Below, piece after piece: positions 45,888 to 57,318 of a DNA stretch of 64,000 nt. Within the stretch, counting starts at the first letter, position 1; each line of letters opens with the position of its first letter. The notes below the pieces were generated by a model. The model was not told the DNA's origin. It saw only the letters and a list, made by a program, of their open reading frames with translations, and made no database searches. The stretch covers positions 2,604,001 to 2,668,000 of the forward strand of contig NZ_CP160631.1 in NCBI RefSeq assembly GCF_040783975.1. Direction: 5' to 3'. The stretch is from Pantoea sp. Ep11b. Its GTDB lineage: Bacteria > Pseudomonadota > Gammaproteobacteria > Enterobacterales > Enterobacteriaceae. Made by a program: the position numbers and the translations under genes.

Positions 45888-47450
45888 TCAGGCGCGGGAA
45901 ATCCTGAAAACAGAGACCGCCTGGGTCAGTACGCTGGCCTGCTGCTCCAGCGCGGCGGCCGCGGCGGCTGACTCCTCAACCAGCGAGGCGTTCTGCTGCG
46001 TCACCCTATCCATCTCGGTGACGGCCTGCCCGACCTGCTCAATACCGCGACTCTGCTCATCGGAGGCAGAGGCAATCTCGCCCATGATGTCAGTCACGCG
46101 GGTCACGGCACCCACGATCTCACTCATGGTGCTGCCGGCGCTTTCCACCTGCAGTGAGCCGCTGTTAACGCGGGAGACGGAGTCTTCAATCAGCCCTTTG
46201 ATCTCTTTGGCCGCCTGGGCGCTGCGCTGCGCGAGGCTGCGCACTTCCCCGGCGACGACGGCAAAACCGCGCCCCTGCTCTCCGGCCCGGGCCGCTTCCA
46301 CTGCCGCGTTCAGCGCCAGGATGTTGGTCTGGAACGCGATGCCGTCGATCACGCTGATGATGTCGGCGATCTTCTTCGAGCTACCCGCGATCTCTTTCAT
46401 GGTGGTCACCACGCCATCCACTACTTTGCCGCCCTGCTGCGCGGTTTCAGAGGCGGTCAGCGCCAGCTTCGACGCCTGGCGGGCATTGTCAGCATTCTGC
46501 TTCACGGTCGCGGTGAGCTGCTCCATACTGGCTGCGGTCTGCTCCAGCGAGGCGGCCTGCTCTTCGGTGCGGGCAGAGAGGTCATTGTTGCCGGCGGCGA
46601 TTTCGCTGGCGCCGGTAAAGATGGCATCCGAACCGTCGCGCACGTTGCCCACCGTCATCACCAGCGACTGCTGCATCTCATGGATCCCGGCGGCCAGCTG
46701 GCTCATCTCATTGCGTCCTTCCACCACAATCGGCTGCGTCAAATCCCCGGAGGCGATAGTGCGAATCTGCACCAGCAGCTGCTGCAGCGGCTGAATCAGT
46801 ACCTGACGCAGGCCAAACCAGCAGGTGATAATCACCGCCAGCACGACCACGCCAATGGTGGCCAGCAGCCACATCATCTGCGTAAAGGCTTTCTGATTCT
46901 GCGCCATACCCTGATCGGAGAGCGCGGTCTGGCGGGCACGCCACTGGTCATAACTGCCCTGCATGGCGACCTGCTTCTGTTCAATGTTCTCTCTGAACAT
47001 CCCTTCCAGATCGCGCGCCTGCAGACTCTTTACCATCGCCTTCAGGCCATTCTCGTAGCTGGCGTAGTCGGCTTCCAGCTTATCGCCCAGGGTTTCATCC
47101 AGGCCCGGCGTGGTCGGCAGGTGGTAGTAGATCTTAAAGTGGCGATCGGCTTCCACTAACTGTTTCTGTGCTTTCGCGATCAGCTCATCAAGCTGACCGC
47201 CGTTCATCTGCGAGGCCATGCTGGTCTGCAAGCGCAGCATGCCGCGGTTGAGTGTGGTACGGCTGTTGTTTAACGAGATATAGGCGTCCGTCATCTCGGT
47301 GACATTGCGATTAGAGACCTGCGACAGTGCAAAGGCCGTTTTGTCTTTGTTGAGTGCTGACCAGAAAAGGCTGCCAGAAAGTAACTGGAGTGCGCCAAAG
47401 ATCACCAGTACCGCGATAAGACTGGTGACCACTTTTATTTTTTTTAACAT
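45888..47450 (-). CDS. Methyl-accepting chemotaxis protein without CheR tether (MCP2)
   Basis: A 520-residue receptor with the same layout as MCP1 and a nearly identical signalling hairpin. The arginine triad is kept at Arg64, Arg69 and Arg73, but the region of Thr156 reads FRENIEQK, so the ligand is probably different. It ends [10 protein letters not shown], about 40 residues shorter than its neighbours and without the CheR/CheB-binding pentapeptide, like the low-abundance receptors Tap and Trg of E. coli. It would depend on neighbouring receptors for efficient adaptation, by analogy. Confidence 0.93.
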   Translation of the reverse strand: MLKKIKVVTSLIAVLVIFGALQLLSGSLFWSALNKDKTAFALSQVSNRNVTEMTDAYISLNNSRTTLNRGMLRLQTSMASQMNGGQLDELIAKAQKQLVEADRHFKIYYHLPTTPGLDETLGDKLEADYASYENGLKAMVKSLQARDLEGMFRENIEQKQVAMQGSYDQWRARQTALSDQGMAQNQKAFTQMMWLLATIGVVVLAVIITCWFGLRQVLIQPLQQLLVQIRTIASGDLTQPIVVEGRNEMSQLAAGIHEMQQSLVMTVGNVRDGSDAIFTGASEIAAGNNDLSARTEEQAASLEQTAASMEQLTATVKQNADNARQASKLALTASETAQQGGKVVDGVVTTMKEIAGSSKKIADIISVIDGIAFQTNILALNAAVEAARAGEQGRGFAVVAGEVRSLAQRSAQAAKEIKGLIEDSVSRVNSGSLQVESAGSTMSEIVGAVTRVTDIMGEIASASDEQSRGIEQVGQAVTEMDRVTQQNASLVEESAAAAAALEQQASVLTQAVSVFRISRA

Positions 47451-47486
47451 CTTGTTCCCCTGCAGGTTGATTAAGGTGCAGCGGCT

Positions 47487-47513
47487 ATATCGGCGCAGTT
47501 ACGCGATTAATTA
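47487..47513 (-). promoter_or_regulatory. Weak sigma-28-like promoter of MCP2
   Basis: GCCGATAT (7 of 8 bases of the FliA -10) preceded, after 11 bases, by TAATTAAT, which matches only about half of the -35 consensus. The position, 37 bases before the MCP2 start, matches that at MCP1. A weaker promoter would suit a minor receptor. Confidence 0.6.
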
Positions 47514-47603
47514 ACGCTTTTCGACGCTTTCCGGTAAGAATGCGCTTTTGTAACTATTTTTATCATTCAGGAGGGCTGAGGTTGCGGAAGCGCCGCAGGC
47601 GGG

Positions 47604-47631
47604 GGCTGCGCATCCCGCAGAATGCGCAGCC
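47604..47631 (-). terminator. Hairpin between MCP3 and MCP2
   Basis: GGCTGCGCAT and ATGCGCAGCC form a perfect 10-base-pair stem with an 8-base loop, 5 bases after the MCP3 stop. There is no T-run on the minus strand. Confidence 0.6.
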
Positions 47632-47636
47632 TGTTT

Positions 47637-49310
47637 TCAGAAGGTTTCCCAGTGGGTATCACTGACCGGCGCGGTCAGCGCTTTGCGCGGCGTCTGTGCC
47701 GCCGTAGCAGGCGCCGCAATCGGCAGATGTTTCGTCAGGCTCTGCTGCACGGTGTCGCGTTTGATTCTGAACAGGGCGACAGACTGGCTTAACCGGCTGG
47801 CCTGATCTTCCAGCGAGGCGGCAGCCGTGGCGGACTCCTCAACCAGTGAGGCGTTCTGCTGGGTCACGCGATCCATCTCGGTGACCGCCTGGCCGACCTG
47901 ATCGATGCCGCGACTCTGTTCATCTGACGCCGAGGCGATCTCGCCCATGATATCGGTGACGCGTGTAACCGCATTGACGATGTCACTCATGGTTTCGCCT
48001 GCGGTGCCGACCAGCTGAGAACCGATATTGACCCGGTTAACAGAGTCATCGATCAGCCCCTTGATCTCTTTGGCTGCCTGCGCACTGCGCTGAGCCAGAT
48101 TGCGCACCTCGCCCGCGACCACCGCAAAACCGCGCCCCTGTTCACCCGCGCGCGCAGCTTCCACCGCAGCGTTCAGTGCCAGAATATTGGTCTGGAAAGC
48201 GATGCCATCGATCACGCTGGTAATGTCGGCAATCTTTTTCGAACTGCCCGCGATGTCACTCATGGTTTTCACCACCCCATTGACCACGCTGCCCCCTTTC
48301 TCTGCCGTTTCCGACGCGCTGAGCGCCAGTTTCGACGCCTGACGGGCATTTTCGGCGTTCTGTTTTACCGTGGCCGTGAGCTGCTCCATACTGGCCGCGG
48401 TCTGCTCCAGGGAGGCCGCCTGCTGTTCCGTACGGGCAGAAAGATCGTTGTTACCGGCGGCGATTTCACTGGCACCGGTCAAAATCGCATCTGACCCTTC
48501 ACGCACCTGGGTGACGGTCCGCACCAGAGACTGCTGCATGTCGTGCAGGCTGGCCGCAAGCTGCGCCATCTCGTTGCGCCCCACTACCACAATCGGCTGG
48601 GTCAGATCGCCCTGGGCGATGTGCTGAATATGATTGATGCTGCTGTTCAGAGGGGTCAGCACGATGCGGCGCAGTCCGGCCCAGCAGAGCACGATCACCG
48701 CAAGCACTGCGGCCATAATGCACGCCAGGACCCACATCATACTGCTGTATGCTTCGCTGTTCTTCTCCACACCCAGCATCGCCAGGCGATTCTGGTCGGC
48801 ACGCCATTCGCGGTAAAGCGTCAGGAAGGCGCTCTGGCTGGGGGCGACCGGGATTTTTCCGGCAGCCGCCAGATCGCTGGCCTGCAGCGCGTTTTGCATG
48901 CTGTTCAGTGCGGCAGCATAGTCGTTAAAACGCTGGTCGAGCTGACGGTTAAGCTGCGGGTCCGATCCCGGTGTATCCGGCGTGGATTTATAATCTTTGT
49001 AGTAGCCGTCAGCCGCCTGCAGAAAACCTTTGCTCTCCCCGAAGAGACCGGCCACGTCCGCCGTTTTTCCCTCCAGTTTGCTGGTCGCGAAGCGCAGCTG
49101 AATGCGGGTCAGCAGCACACGACTCTGGTTAAGGCTCATATAGGCATCATTGAGCGACTGCGTGTTTTGCGTTGCCAGCTGCGAGACAGCGAAGCTCTCT
49201 TTATCGTGGCTTAACGCCGAATAGAAAACAGAACCGGACAAGGCCTGCAGCAGCCCAAAGACCAGCAACACCAGAAACAGGCTGGTGACAACACGGATTT
49301 TCGTTAACAT
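47637..49310 (-). CDS. Methyl-accepting chemotaxis protein with HWETF tail (MCP3)
   Basis: A 557-residue receptor with two membrane helices, a periplasmic four-helix domain, HAMP and the conserved cytoplasmic hairpin. With the ATG at 49310 the arginine triad again falls on 64, 69 and 73, which supports this start over the in-frame codon at 49325. The Thr156 region reads APSQS, so the ligand may differ from MCP1. The C-terminal HWETF should recruit CheR and CheB. It is the first receptor after cheW and has its own sigma-28 promoter. Confidence 0.94.
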   Translation of the reverse strand: MLTKIRVVTSLFLVLLVFGLLQALSGSVFYSALSHDKESFAVSQLATQNTQSLNDAYMSLNQSRVLLTRIQLRFATSKLEGKTADVAGLFGESKGFLQAADGYYKDYKSTPDTPGSDPQLNRQLDQRFNDYAAALNSMQNALQASDLAAAGKIPVAPSQSAFLTLYREWRADQNRLAMLGVEKNSEAYSSMMWVLACIMAAVLAVIVLCWAGLRRIVLTPLNSSINHIQHIAQGDLTQPIVVVGRNEMAQLAASLHDMQQSLVRTVTQVREGSDAILTGASEIAAGNNDLSARTEQQAASLEQTAASMEQLTATVKQNAENARQASKLALSASETAEKGGSVVNGVVKTMSDIAGSSKKIADITSVIDGIAFQTNILALNAAVEAARAGEQGRGFAVVAGEVRNLAQRSAQAAKEIKGLIDDSVNRVNIGSQLVGTAGETMSDIVNAVTRVTDIMGEIASASDEQSRGIDQVGQAVTEMDRVTQQNASLVEESATAAASLEDQASRLSQSVALFRIKRDTVQQSLTKHLPIAAPATAAQTPRKALTAPVSDTHWETF

Positions 49311-49354
49311 AATTAACCCTGACAAAAGTAGGTGATTAAGGGGTGACGCAAAGG

Positions 49355-49381
49355 TTATCGGCAGCAGCGGGCGGGAAATTA
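49355..49381 (-). promoter_or_regulatory. Sigma-28 (FliA) promoter of MCP3
   Basis: TAATTTCC and GCCGATAA with 11 bases between, a full match at the -10 and a partial one at the -35. The start codon lies 45 bases downstream. Confidence 0.88.
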
Positions 49382-49440
49382 GGATCAGATCGTGCTGAGA
49401 TGATGATTTTAAAAGGATTTATTGCGAGATGAAACTATCA

Positions 49441-49462
49441 CGGGCCGGTTATGACCGGCCCG
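49441..49462 (-). terminator. Hairpin between cheW and MCP3
   Basis: CGGGCCGGT and ACCGGCCCG form a perfect 9-base-pair stem with a 4-base loop, 12 bases past the cheW stop. There is no T-run. Confidence 0.6.
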
Positions 49463-49473
49463 TTATGCGGGAA

Positions 49474-49971
49474 TTACGCGCTACGCAGGTTATCGACCAG
49501 CGCCATCTCGTCGCTGCTCAGCAGCTTCTCGATGTCGACCAGAATCAGCATACGTTCACCCAGCGCACCCAGACCCGTCAGGTACTCGGTGGACATGGTG
49601 ACAGCGAACTCCGGCGAAGGACGGATCTGATCCTGGGTCAGAGAGAGCACATCTGACACACCATCAACCACGATACCGACCACACGGCTTTCCAGATTCA
49701 GCACGATTACCACGGTGTTCTCATTGTACTCCACATCGGGCTGCGCAAATTTCACGCGCAGGTCGATAATCGGCACGATCACACCGCGCAGGTTCGTGAC
49801 GCCGCGGATGAAATCAGGGGTATTCGCGATGCGCGTGACCTGATCGTAGCCGCGAATTTCCTGAACCTTGAGGATATCGATGCCGTACTCTTCGTCGCCG
49901 AGTGTGAAGACCAGAAACTCCTGACCCACAGTTTCGTCAGCGATTTTTGTCACGGTTGCCATTCCATTCAT
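49474..49971 (-). CDS. cheW: Chemotaxis coupling protein CheW
   Basis: A 165-residue scaffold that links receptors to CheA. It follows E. coli CheW closely through [35 protein letters not shown] and [13 protein letters not shown], the segments that form the two beta barrels. It lies 23 bases after cheA. Confidence 0.97.
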   Translation of the reverse strand: MNGMATVTKIADETVGQEFLVFTLGDEEYGIDILKVQEIRGYDQVTRIANTPDFIRGVTNLRGVIVPIIDLRVKFAQPDVEYNENTVVIVLNLESRVVGIVVDGVSDVLSLTQDQIRPSPEFAVTMSTEYLTGLGALGERMLILVDIEKLLSSDEMALVDNLRSA

Positions 49972-49994
49972 AATATTTACCCTTTCGTTATCAA

Positions 49995-51992
49995 TCAGGC
50001 GGCAGCGCCGGCCACACGTTTTTCACGGTTAAGTGACTGCAGTGCTGAAACATCAACAATCAGCGCCACGCTACCATCACCCAGAATGGTTGCTGCTGAG
50101 ATGCCCGGCACCTTGCGATAGTTACTTTCCAGGTTCTTCACTACCACCTGATGCTGACCAATCAGCTGATCGACCAGCAGCGCGTAGCGTTTGCCCGCGC
50201 TCTGCAGGATCACCACAATGCCCTGTGTGGCTTCGGTTTTCGCGCCCTGCACATCAAAGACGTTCCACAGCTCGACCAGCGGCAGATATTCGCCACGCAC
50301 TTCCAGCACGCACTCGCCACCGGCCAGCGGTTTCAGCTCTTCGGCGCGCGGTTGCAGCGATTCCATCACCGCATTCAGCGGCAGGATAAAGACTTCATCA
50401 GCTACCCGGACGGACATACCATCCAGGATCGCCAGCGTCAGCGGCAGCAGGATACGGATGGTGGTGCCTTTGCCCTGCTTCGAGGCGATTTCGACGTGAC
50501 CGCCCATCTCCTGAATGTTTCGTTTCACCACGTCCATCCCGACGCCGCGCCCTGACACATCCGTCACCTGTTCGGCGGTGGAGAAGCCCGGCGCGAAGAT
50601 CAGCATGCCGACCTCTTCGTCGCTCATATTTTCATGGACCGGCAGGCCGGAAGAGAGCGCCTTGGCCAGAATACGTTCACGGTTCAGACCTGCACCATCG
50701 TCTGAGACTTCGATGCAGATGTTGCCGCCCTGATGTTCCGCAGAGAGCGTCAGATTACCGGTTGCCGTTTTACCGGTTGCCAGACGTTTCTCCGGCGTTT
50801 CGATGCCGTGGTCAAGGCTGTTACGCACCAGATGCGTTAACGGATCGATGATGCGCTCAATCAGGCTCTTGTCGAGTTCGGTTGAGCTGCCCAGCAGCGT
50901 CAGTTCGACCTCTTTGCCCAGTTTGCTGGCCAGGTCACGCACCAGACGCGGGAAGCGGCTGAAGACATATTCCATCGGCATCATACGAATCGACATGACC
51001 GATTCCTGCAGGTCGCGGGCGTTACGCTCCAGCTGACCCATGCTGTTCAGCAGGTCGCCATGCGCCACCGGATCCAGTTCACCGGAACGCTGAGCGAGCA
51101 TTGACTGGGTAATCACCAGTTCGCCTACCAGGTTGATCAGCTGATCGACCTTCTCGACCGCCACACGGATACTGGTGGATTCGCTCGATTTGGCTGGCGC
51201 CGCAGCGCGCTTGCTCTCCCGCTTCACCGCTGCCACCGGCAGTTCGGTGACGCTGGCGGTATGGACCTCTTCAACCTGGGGTGCAGCGGCCAGCGCCACC
51301 GGAGCGGCTGTGGCATTGTCGGCTTCAGGGAAGCGGATCTGCGCTTCGTCGATAACGAAACAGAGCACGGCGACGATGTCATCTTTACCCACGCCATCGA
51401 TGCAGACATCCAGCGTGCTGGTGCCCTTCTTCACGTCGGTCAGGGTGCCAAGATTGCTCATCTCTTCCAGCATCAGATCGACCTCTTTCTCTTTGAGATC
51501 GATCAGCTGAACACGCAGGCCGCCGGTGCTGGCCGCGCCTGCGCTCACCGGTTCAGCAGTGGCCGCGACAGCAGGGGCAGGCACGTCAACCGGCAGACCT
51601 TTTGCCTCCAGCGCCAGCTGGCGCAGTGCTTCACAGATATATTTGAAGCTCTCCGCGTTAGGCTCCTGCGCGGTTTTATAAGCATCGAGCTGTTCCTGCA
51701 TAATATCTTTGGTTTCCAAAAACAGGTTGATGATGTCGGTGCTGAGCTGCATCTCGCCGCGACGAGCACCATCCAGAATGTTTTCCAGGATATGAGTCGT
51801 TTCCTGTAATACCGTAAAACCAAAGGTTCCGGCCCCACCCTTGATGGAGTGAGCGGCACGGAAGATGGCGTTGAGCTGCTCCGAATCTGGCTCCTGTGGG
51901 TCAAGACCCAGCAGGTGTTGTTCCATATCCGCTAATAGCTCATCGGCTTCATCAAAAAACGTCTGGTAAAAATCGCTGATGTCCATACTCAC
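49995..51992 (-). CDS. cheA: Chemotaxis histidine kinase CheA
   Basis: A 665-residue kinase with all five domains: P1 with the phosphorylated His48 in [16 protein letters not shown]2 for CheY/CheB docking, P3 dimerisation, P4 ATPase ([31 protein letters not shown]) and a CheW-like P5. I chose the GTG at 51992 (MSMDISDF as in E. coli), well spaced from GAGGTG; GTG at 52001 and ATG at 51986 are the alternatives. An internal start for the short form CheA-S was not examined further. Confidence 0.96.
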   Translation of the reverse strand: MSMDISDFYQTFFDEADELLADMEQHLLGLDPQEPDSEQLNAIFRAAHSIKGGAGTFGFTVLQETTHILENILDGARRGEMQLSTDIINLFLETKDIMQEQLDAYKTAQEPNAESFKYICEALRQLALEAKGLPVDVPAPAVAATAEPVSAGAASTGGLRVQLIDLKEKEVDLMLEEMSNLGTLTDVKKGTSTLDVCIDGVGKDDIVAVLCFVIDEAQIRFPEADNATAAPVALAAAPQVEEVHTASVTELPVAAVKRESKRAAAPAKSSESTSIRVAVEKVDQLINLVGELVITQSMLAQRSGELDPVAHGDLLNSMGQLERNARDLQESVMSIRMMPMEYVFSRFPRLVRDLASKLGKEVELTLLGSSTELDKSLIERIIDPLTHLVRNSLDHGIETPEKRLATGKTATGNLTLSAEHQGGNICIEVSDDGAGLNRERILAKALSSGLPVHENMSDEEVGMLIFAPGFSTAEQVTDVSGRGVGMDVVKRNIQEMGGHVEIASKQGKGTTIRILLPLTLAILDGMSVRVADEVFILPLNAVMESLQPRAEELKPLAGGECVLEVRGEYLPLVELWNVFDVQGAKTEATQGIVVILQSAGKRYALLVDQLIGQHQVVVKNLESNYRKVPGISAATILGDGSVALIVDVSALQSLNREKRVAGAAA

Positions 51993-51997
51993 GGGAA

Positions 51998-52942
51998 TCA
52001 CCTCGGTTGTGAGGGGGCTGCTGTATTCACCGCGCTGCCTGGTGTTGCCAGCGGTGCGCGAATCTGTTCAATCGCCGCCGGATCGCTGATCTGGACGGCA
52101 TCACTTTCTGCATTTTCTTTTTCTATTGCTGCTTCGGTGTCGTGGTTCAACACCAGCAGGCTGATGCGGCGGTTTACTGCGTCATTCCCGCCGCGATTTT
52201 TCAGGCGCATGGTGTCGGCCATGCCTAACACCCGTAAAACTTTGCCGCTATCCAGACCGCCCATCACTAGTTCCCGGCGGGAGGCGTTGGCGCGGTCGGC
52301 CGACAGTTCCCAGTTGCTGTAGCCTTTTTCGCCGCTGGCATACTGAAAATCGTCGGTATGTCCGGCCAGGCTGATGCGGTTAGGAATGTCATTCAGAATC
52401 GGCGCTATCGCGCGCAGAATGTCGCGCATGTAGGGCTCAACCTCGGCCCGGCCGGTCTTGAACATCGGGCGGTTCTGACTGTCGATAATCTGAATACGCA
52501 GCCCCTCTTCCACCATGTTGATAATCAGATGCGGACGCAGCGTTTTCAGGCGCGGGTCGGCTTCAATCATCTGGTCCAGCTTTTCACGCAGCCGGTTAAG
52601 TCGAATCTCATCCAGCTGACGTTTCTGGGCATCCATATCGACAGCCTTTTTTACTTCGCCCTCTTTTTTCGTCGGATCGTCACCGCCACCCGGAATGGGG
52701 CTTTCGCTGTCACTGCTGCGCGCCCCGCCGGTAATCGCCACCTTCAGCGGCGTTTTGAAATACTCTGCGATCTGCACCAGCTGCTGCGGGTTGGCGATCG
52801 ACAGCAGCCACATCACCATAAAAAAGGCCATCATCGCCGTCATAAAGTCGGCGTAGGCAATCTTCCACGATCCGTGGCTGCCTTCATGACCTTTATGTTT
52901 GCGCTTTTTGATCAGCACAATTGGGCGATTGCCGTGTTTCAT
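51998..52942 (-). CDS. motB: Flagellar motor stator protein MotB
   Basis: A 314-residue stator subunit. The single membrane helix carries the proton-carrying Asp32 ([18 protein letters not shown]). A plug and linker follow, then an OmpA-like peptidoglycan-binding domain with [27 protein letters not shown]. The start overlaps motA by 4 bases, and cheA follows after 5 bases. Confidence 0.97.
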   Translation of the reverse strand: MKHGNRPIVLIKKRKHKGHEGSHGSWKIAYADFMTAMMAFFMVMWLLSIANPQQLVQIAEYFKTPLKVAITGGARSSDSESPIPGGGDDPTKKEGEVKKAVDMDAQKRQLDEIRLNRLREKLDQMIEADPRLKTLRPHLIINMVEEGLRIQIIDSQNRPMFKTGRAEVEPYMRDILRAIAPILNDIPNRISLAGHTDDFQYASGEKGYSNWELSADRANASRRELVMGGLDSGKVLRVLGMADTMRLKNRGGNDAVNRRISLLVLNHDTEAAIEKENAESDAVQISDPAAIEQIRAPLATPGSAVNTAAPSQPR

Positions 52943-53826
52943 GAAGTCTCGTCCGAAGTTTGTTTAGCCGGGTTCTTGGCGTTACGCACATGCTCTTCCA
53001 GTTCGCTGAACGACGGGCGCTCGGCGGAGTAAAGCGTTTTACGACCAAATTCCACCGCAATCTGTGGCGCATACCCGTTGAGGCTCGACAGCAGAGTCAC
53101 CTTGATGCACTGCATCATCTTGGTGGTTTCCGCACACTTCTGGCGCAGCACCGACGACAGTGGCGAGATAAAGCCATAAGCCAGCAGGATCCCCAGGAAG
53201 GTGCCCACCATCGCGTGGGCCACCAGCGCACCCAGCTCTGCCGCCGGACGGTCAGCTGAGGCCAGCGCGTGCACAACCCCCATCACCGCGGCCACGATAC
53301 CGAAAGCCGGCAGACCGTCACCCACCGCAGCAATACTTTGCGCTGGTACGTCACACTCGTGTTCGTAGGTCTCGATCTCTTCATCCATCAACGCTTCGAT
53401 CTCAAAGGCGTTCATGTTGCCGCTCACCATCAGGCGTAAATAGTCAGTAATAAAATCCACTAACTGTTTATCGGCAAGAATACGGGGATAATTAGCAAAA
53501 ATTTCGCTCTGGCTGGGATCTTCAATATCGCGTTCCAGCGATAACATCCCCTGCTGACGCGACTTTGCCATCAGGCGATATAGCAGCGCCATCAGATCCA
53601 TGTAAACCGCTTTGTTGTATTTTGACCCGCGAAATAATAAAGGCAGCGCCTTCATCGTTTTTTTAATCGACTTACCGTTGTTGCCGACTAAAAAAGCACC
53701 GGCACCGGCGCCCCCGATCATTAATAATTCGGCCGGCTGATAAAGCGCGCCCAGATGGCCACCTACCAGCGCGTATCCGCCTAACACGGAGCCTAAAACA
53801 ACCAGGTAACCTATAATTATCAGCAC
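52939..53826 (-). CDS. motA: Flagellar motor stator protein MotA
   Basis: A 295-residue membrane protein with four helices that forms the proton-driven stator with MotB. Conserved parts include [23 protein letters not shown], the cytoplasmic charged loop around [21 protein letters not shown] and [16 protein letters not shown] with the key proline. The start is GTG at 53826, as in E. coli. It leads the motAB-cheAW operon. I found no good sigma-28 promoter in the 130 bases upstream, although FliA controls it in E. coli. Confidence 0.97.
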   Translation of the reverse strand: MLIIIGYLVVLGSVLGGYALVGGHLGALYQPAELLMIGGAGAGAFLVGNNGKSIKKTMKALPLLFRGSKYNKAVYMDLMALLYRLMAKSRQQGMLSLERDIEDPSQSEIFANYPRILADKQLVDFITDYLRLMVSGNMNAFEIEALMDEEIETYEHECDVPAQSIAAVGDGLPAFGIVAAVMGVVHALASADRPAAELGALVAHAMVGTFLGILLAYGFISPLSSVLRQKCAETTKMMQCIKVTLLSSLNGYAPQIAVEFGRKTLYSAERPSFSELEEHVRNAKNPAKQTSDETS

Positions 53827-53900
53827 AAAAATTCCTTACGTCCGAAACGTGTTGGTGGAAGTGACGCCAGCGCCGCAGCTGTTATTACTGAACCGCAAGC

Positions 53901-53930
53901 AAAAAAAAGCAGCGGTATTAACCGCTGCTG
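53901..53930 (-). terminator. Intrinsic terminator of flhDC
   Basis: On the minus strand CAGCAGCGGT and ACCGCTGCT pair with a short loop, followed by eight T. It stands 26 bases beyond the flhC stop and insulates motA from flhDC. Confidence 0.92.
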
Positions 53931-53955
53931 GATGACTTCCACAATGCGAACAAAC

Positions 53956-54534
53956 TTAAACGGCGTGTTTAACCTGTTCATCCAGCAGTTGTGGAAACAT
54001 ATCGGCAGGTTCTGCAGAAAGTTTACGTCTTTTTACGGCGCGTGATGGCGGCTGGCACAGGCTGCAGGTGAAGCTGCCAACTGGCTGATGCGCATGGTTA
54101 ATAAAGCTGCCATTGCAGCACTTGCAATCCGCCAGCTCCAGCATGCCGCTTTCAACGAATCGGACCAGGGTCCAGGCGCGGGTCAGCGCCAACAGCGGGC
54201 CCTCGTCCGATTGCGGACATTGTTCAAGATATAACCGGTAGGCTTTGATCACAGCATCGACGCCGCTGCACAGTCCGGTTTTCAGCAAAAATTTCCACGC
54301 GTTGCAGAAAATCGAGGCGTGAATATTCTGCTCCCAGGTCATGAACCAGTCAGTCGAGAACGGCAGCATACCTTTTGGTGGCGGGCTGCCACGCAGCTCT
54401 TTATAAAGCTTAATTAATCGGCCACGGCTCAGCTGGGTTTCGCTCTCTAACATCTGCAGGCGCGCACCTAAGGTGATCAGTTCCATCGCCAGCTGAATAT
54501 CACGGGCTTCCTGAACAATACTTTTTTCACTCAT
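53956..54534 (-). CDS. flhC: Flagellar master regulator subunit FlhC
   Basis: A 192-residue protein. The zinc ligands Cys137, Cys140, Cys157 and Cys160 (in CKCCNG and FTCSLC) are at the E. coli positions. With FlhD it forms the FlhD4C2 activator that starts class II flagellar genes, including fliA and flhBAE. It is translationally coupled to flhD by a 4-base overlap. Confidence 0.97.
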   Translation of the reverse strand: MSEKSIVQEARDIQLAMELITLGARLQMLESETQLSRGRLIKLYKELRGSPPPKGMLPFSTDWFMTWEQNIHASIFCNAWKFLLKTGLCSGVDAVIKAYRLYLEQCPQSDEGPLLALTRAWTLVRFVESGMLELADCKCCNGSFINHAHQPVGSFTCSLCQPPSRAVKRRKLSAEPADMFPQLLDEQVKHAV

Positions 54535-54884
54535 GACATCGCTCTCTTTTTAGCAGGCAGATCATCTTTAGACGCATTACGCAGTAAACCACTCGATAAT
54601 AAAATACCGGTGTGGATTTGTTGTAAATCATCCACGCGCGATTCCTGTGTCAGACGATTGATCGCTGTGCTGTCGGTAAAACGGAACTGACAAACCAGTT
54701 GATTGGTTTCCGCCATTTTTACCATCTCAGGCAATGTTAATTCAGATAAGGCATTCGCCATTTTCTCATCGATTCCGAGGCGAAACATCGCAGAGGCTTT
54801 ATCCTGGTTAATTAAACGCTGCGCGAGCAGTAAATAAGACAAGTTGAGGTCGTAAATATGTTTCAGTACTTCAGAGGTGCCCAT
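54531..54884 (-). CDS. flhD: Flagellar master regulator subunit FlhD
   Basis: A 117-residue helical protein, with Cys65 (NQLVCQF), which forms an intersubunit disulfide in E. coli, retained. It begins [25 protein letters not shown]. It partners FlhC and sits behind an almost 1 kb non-coding region with a consensus CRP site. Confidence 0.97.
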   Translation of the reverse strand: MGTSEVLKHIYDLNLSYLLLAQRLINQDKASAMFRLGIDEKMANALSELTLPEMVKMAETNQLVCQFRFTDSTAINRLTQESRVDDLQQIHTGILLSSGLLRNASKDDLPAKKRAMS

Positions 54885-55191
54885 TTTTTTCCATCCTGAG
54901 AGATGAGACGTAACTGTATCGCAGAAAATTATCTGCGGTTCGAGCTGCTGTTTATTAAATCAAAAGATGGCAAAGAAACCTTCAGCTAACCTTAATGCCA
55001 TGCTTTCTGCCTTCTGTTTTTTGTGGGTTTCAGACCCACCGAAGGTCAAAAATCCATGCCATTTTATTTTCGAGTTCTGGTCACCTTCCGTGATGTCTTC
55101 TTACGTTTTTTAGGACTAATCCGAAAACAACGCAAATCTATATCGTCTGTTTTCGACATACAACGACAGCCAGATGAAATTTTAGATAAAG

Positions 55192-55207
55192 TGTGACGTA
55201 GATCACA
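55192..55207 (-). promoter_or_regulatory. CRP site upstream of flhDC
   Basis: TGTGACGTAGATCACA is a full match to TGTGA-N6-TCACA, inside a longer inverted repeat (AAGTGTGA...TCACACTT). It lies about 308 bases before the flhD start codon. That spacing resembles E. coli, where cAMP-CRP activates flhDC from upstream of a long leader. Confidence 0.92.
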
Positions 55208-55830
55208 CTTTTAAGGCAAATTTCTTCAGCAACCCTTTACCATCGCTAACCTTCTGGTCAAATTCTGAGCAAAAATTTGCGTTTTTAAGTCCAATTTGTC
55301 CTGAGAAAGGTTTAATAGGGGGTAAATACAGCGTTATTCGACGCTTTAAACATGATGAAATGGATATCAGGTGTTAATCGTTTTATCACCCTATTTAGAA
55401 CCAACTAATAAGAGATTGTCAGCATTTTATGCTGCACAGGGAGGTCGGTATTTACTGTTAAATTAGTCACTTAAAGGAAGTGTCGCGGAGCGTGAGTAAT
55501 GAAAGCGTTAAGGTTTTAGCGGCAGTGTGGGGGGTTTCAGACAACCTGTTGTTAACAATTGCAGCAGAACGTTAAGGCTCCGGCAGCCTGTGTAACAAGG
55601 GTTTATATAAGAAATATGAATGAATTAACAACAAGTTATGCTTCGCCTCTGTCTCTATCGGCAGCCTGGCGAAAAACTTGAGTAAAAAAGCTAAAGAAAG
55701 TGACCAGCCACGGGCGACAGGGGCTTGCAGCGATCCCTGCAGGAATCGGGCCACTCTGTGCCGCGCGTCACGGACGCAGTAAGGAACAGGGCGCTGGCAA
55801 TGTGAAACAAAAAAGGGGGCGTGGGGCGAG

Positions 55831-55868
55831 AAAAGCAAACGGCAGCGGTATCACAGGATACCGCTGCC
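55831..55868 (-). terminator. Intrinsic terminator of otsA
   Basis: GGCAGCGGTATC and GATACCGCTGCC form a 12-base-pair stem with a CTGT loop, followed on the minus strand by GTTTGCTTTT. It starts 14 bases after the otsA stop. Confidence 0.85.
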
Positions 55869-55881
55869 GCTGTCAGCCTAA

Positions 55882-57318
55882 TCAGGCGAGTTTCGGGAAG
55901 GTCGCAACTTTGTTGGCGGTGTTATGATCCACACTGCGCGGATCGATGCGTTCCAGGTCTTTCAGGAAGCTCTCACGCCAGGCGGTAATGTCGTTCTTAC
56001 GTAAAACGGCCATCATGTCGTTATAGCGGGAGATCCTTTCCGTACGCGGCATGGTGATCGCCTTATCCAGCGCAGCGGCCACCTCATCGCGGTCATAAGG
56101 ATTGACGATTAACGCAGAGGTCAGCTCGTTGGCCGCACCGGCAAAGCGCGACAGCACCAGCACACCCGGATCGTCCGGGTCCTGCGCCGCCACATACTCT
56201 TTTGCCACCAGGTTCATACCGTCACGCAGCGGCGTGACCAGACCCACATCGGTCAGGCGGAAGATCTTCATCAGCAGGCGACGGTCAAAATGCTGGTTAA
56301 GGTAGTAGAGCGGGGTCCAGCCCAGCGTACCGTACTTACCATTGATGCGCCCTGCCTCGGTCTCCAGCTGATGACGGATATCCTGGTAGGCCTGCACATC
56401 TCCGCGTGAAGTCGGTGCAATCTGCGAGTAGCGGATTTTGCCACGGTGCTCCGGGTAGTTTTCCAGCAGGGCTTCATAGGCAAGAAAACGTTCCGGCAGA
56501 CCTTTGGAGTAGTCGAGGCGTTCGCAGGCGATAATATTGCGCGCATCACCCAGCTCTTTTTTCATTGCGGCCATTTTTGGCGGCAGCGGTCCTTCGGCCA
56601 TCTCTTTAATACTGTCTGGCTCGATCCCGATCGGATAAACCTCAGTCATAAAGGTATTGCCAAAGGCGCGATGTTTTTTGTCGCCTTTGTTCTGCAACTG
56701 CGTCAGCTGGCTGACACTGTCCAGGAAGGCCACGCGATCCGATTCCGTCTGGAAGCCCAGCAGGTCATATTCACACAGCATCTCCAGCAGCTCTTTATGC
56801 GGCGGCAGCGCGTTGAATATTTCCGGGGTCGGGAAAGGAATGTGCAGGAAGAAACCGATACGGTTATTAATGCCTGCCCGACGCAGCGCGGCAGCGAAGG
56901 GTAAAAAGTGATAATCGTGGATCCAGACAATATCATCCGGCTTAATCAGCGGCTTTAAACGCTGCGCCACCGCGTCATTGACGTCACAGTAGCCTTCCCA
57001 GGCTTCACGCTGGAACTGCACCAGATCGAGACGATAGTGGAAAGCGGGCCAGATGACCGTATTCGAAAACTGGCAATAATAGAGATCGTAATCGTTCTGG
57101 CTCAGCGGGAAGGAGGCATATTCGATACCTTCGTGCTCCTGGACTTTGACCTCTTCCTCTTCTTCGCCAGAGAACTCGCTGATTTCGCCGTTCCAGCCAA
57201 ACCACAACCCACCAGTGCTTTTCAGTGCATCGAGAATGCCGACGGCCAGGCCGCCTGCGCTGGTTTTAGACCCATCTGGCATGGCGACACGGTTAGATAC
57301 AACCACTAAACGACTCAT
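55882..57318 (-). CDS. otsA: Trehalose-6-phosphate synthase OtsA
   Basis: A 478-residue GT20 glycosyltransferase that joins UDP-glucose and glucose 6-phosphate. [24 protein letters not shown] at the start holds the glucose 6-phosphate site, with [19 protein letters not shown] and [17 protein letters not shown] later, and a C-terminal [18 protein letters not shown] binds the UDP moiety. It makes the osmoprotectant precursor for OtsB. The start overlaps otsB by 4 bases. Confidence 0.97.
   Translation of the reverse strand: MSRLVVVSNRVAMPDGSKTSAGGLAVGILDALKSTGGLWFGWNGEISEFSGEEEEEVKVQEHEGIEYASFPLSQNDYDLYYCQFSNTVIWPAFHYRLDLVQFQREAWEGYCDVNDAVAQRLKPLIKPDDIVWIHDYHFLPFAAALRRAGINNRIGFFLHIPFPTPEIFNALPPHKELLEMLCEYDLLGFQTESDRVAFLDSVSQLTQLQNKGDKKHRAFGNTFMTEVYPIGIEPDSIKEMAEGPLPPKMAAMKKELGDARNIIACERLDYSKGLPERFLAYEALLENYPEHRGKIRYSQIAPTSRGDVQAYQDIRHQLETEAGRINGKYGTLGWTPLYYLNQHFDRRLLMKIFRLTDVGLVTPLRDGMNLVAKEYVAAQDPDDPGVLVLSRFAGAANELTSALIVNPYDRDEVAAALDKAITMPRTERISRYNDMMAVLRKNDITAWRESFLKDLERIDPRSVDHNTANKVATFPKLA

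Larger units (their letters stand above)
54885..55881. promoter_or_regulatory. Long flhDC control region and otsA downstream region
   Basis: About 1 kb with no credible gene and lower GC than its surroundings. Near flhD the leader has a hairpin CGCAGA-AAATTA-TCTGCG (54920-54937) and another, GTGGGT-TTCAG-ACCCAC (55023-55039). A CRP site lies at 55192. The AT-rich part from 55200 to 55620 is typical of regions bound by nucleoid proteins such as H-NS. In E. coli uspC lies here; no trace of it is seen. The right end holds the otsA terminator. Confidence 0.7.

Noticed and set aside
53827..53955. Sigma-28 promoter before motA
   Set aside because: No GCCGATAA with a matching -35 is present; the only similar string overlaps the motA start codon.
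55572..55838. 88-codon minus-strand frame between flhD and otsA
   Set aside because: It overlaps the otsA terminator region, has no convincing ribosome site or recognisable domain, and its composition is not protein-like.
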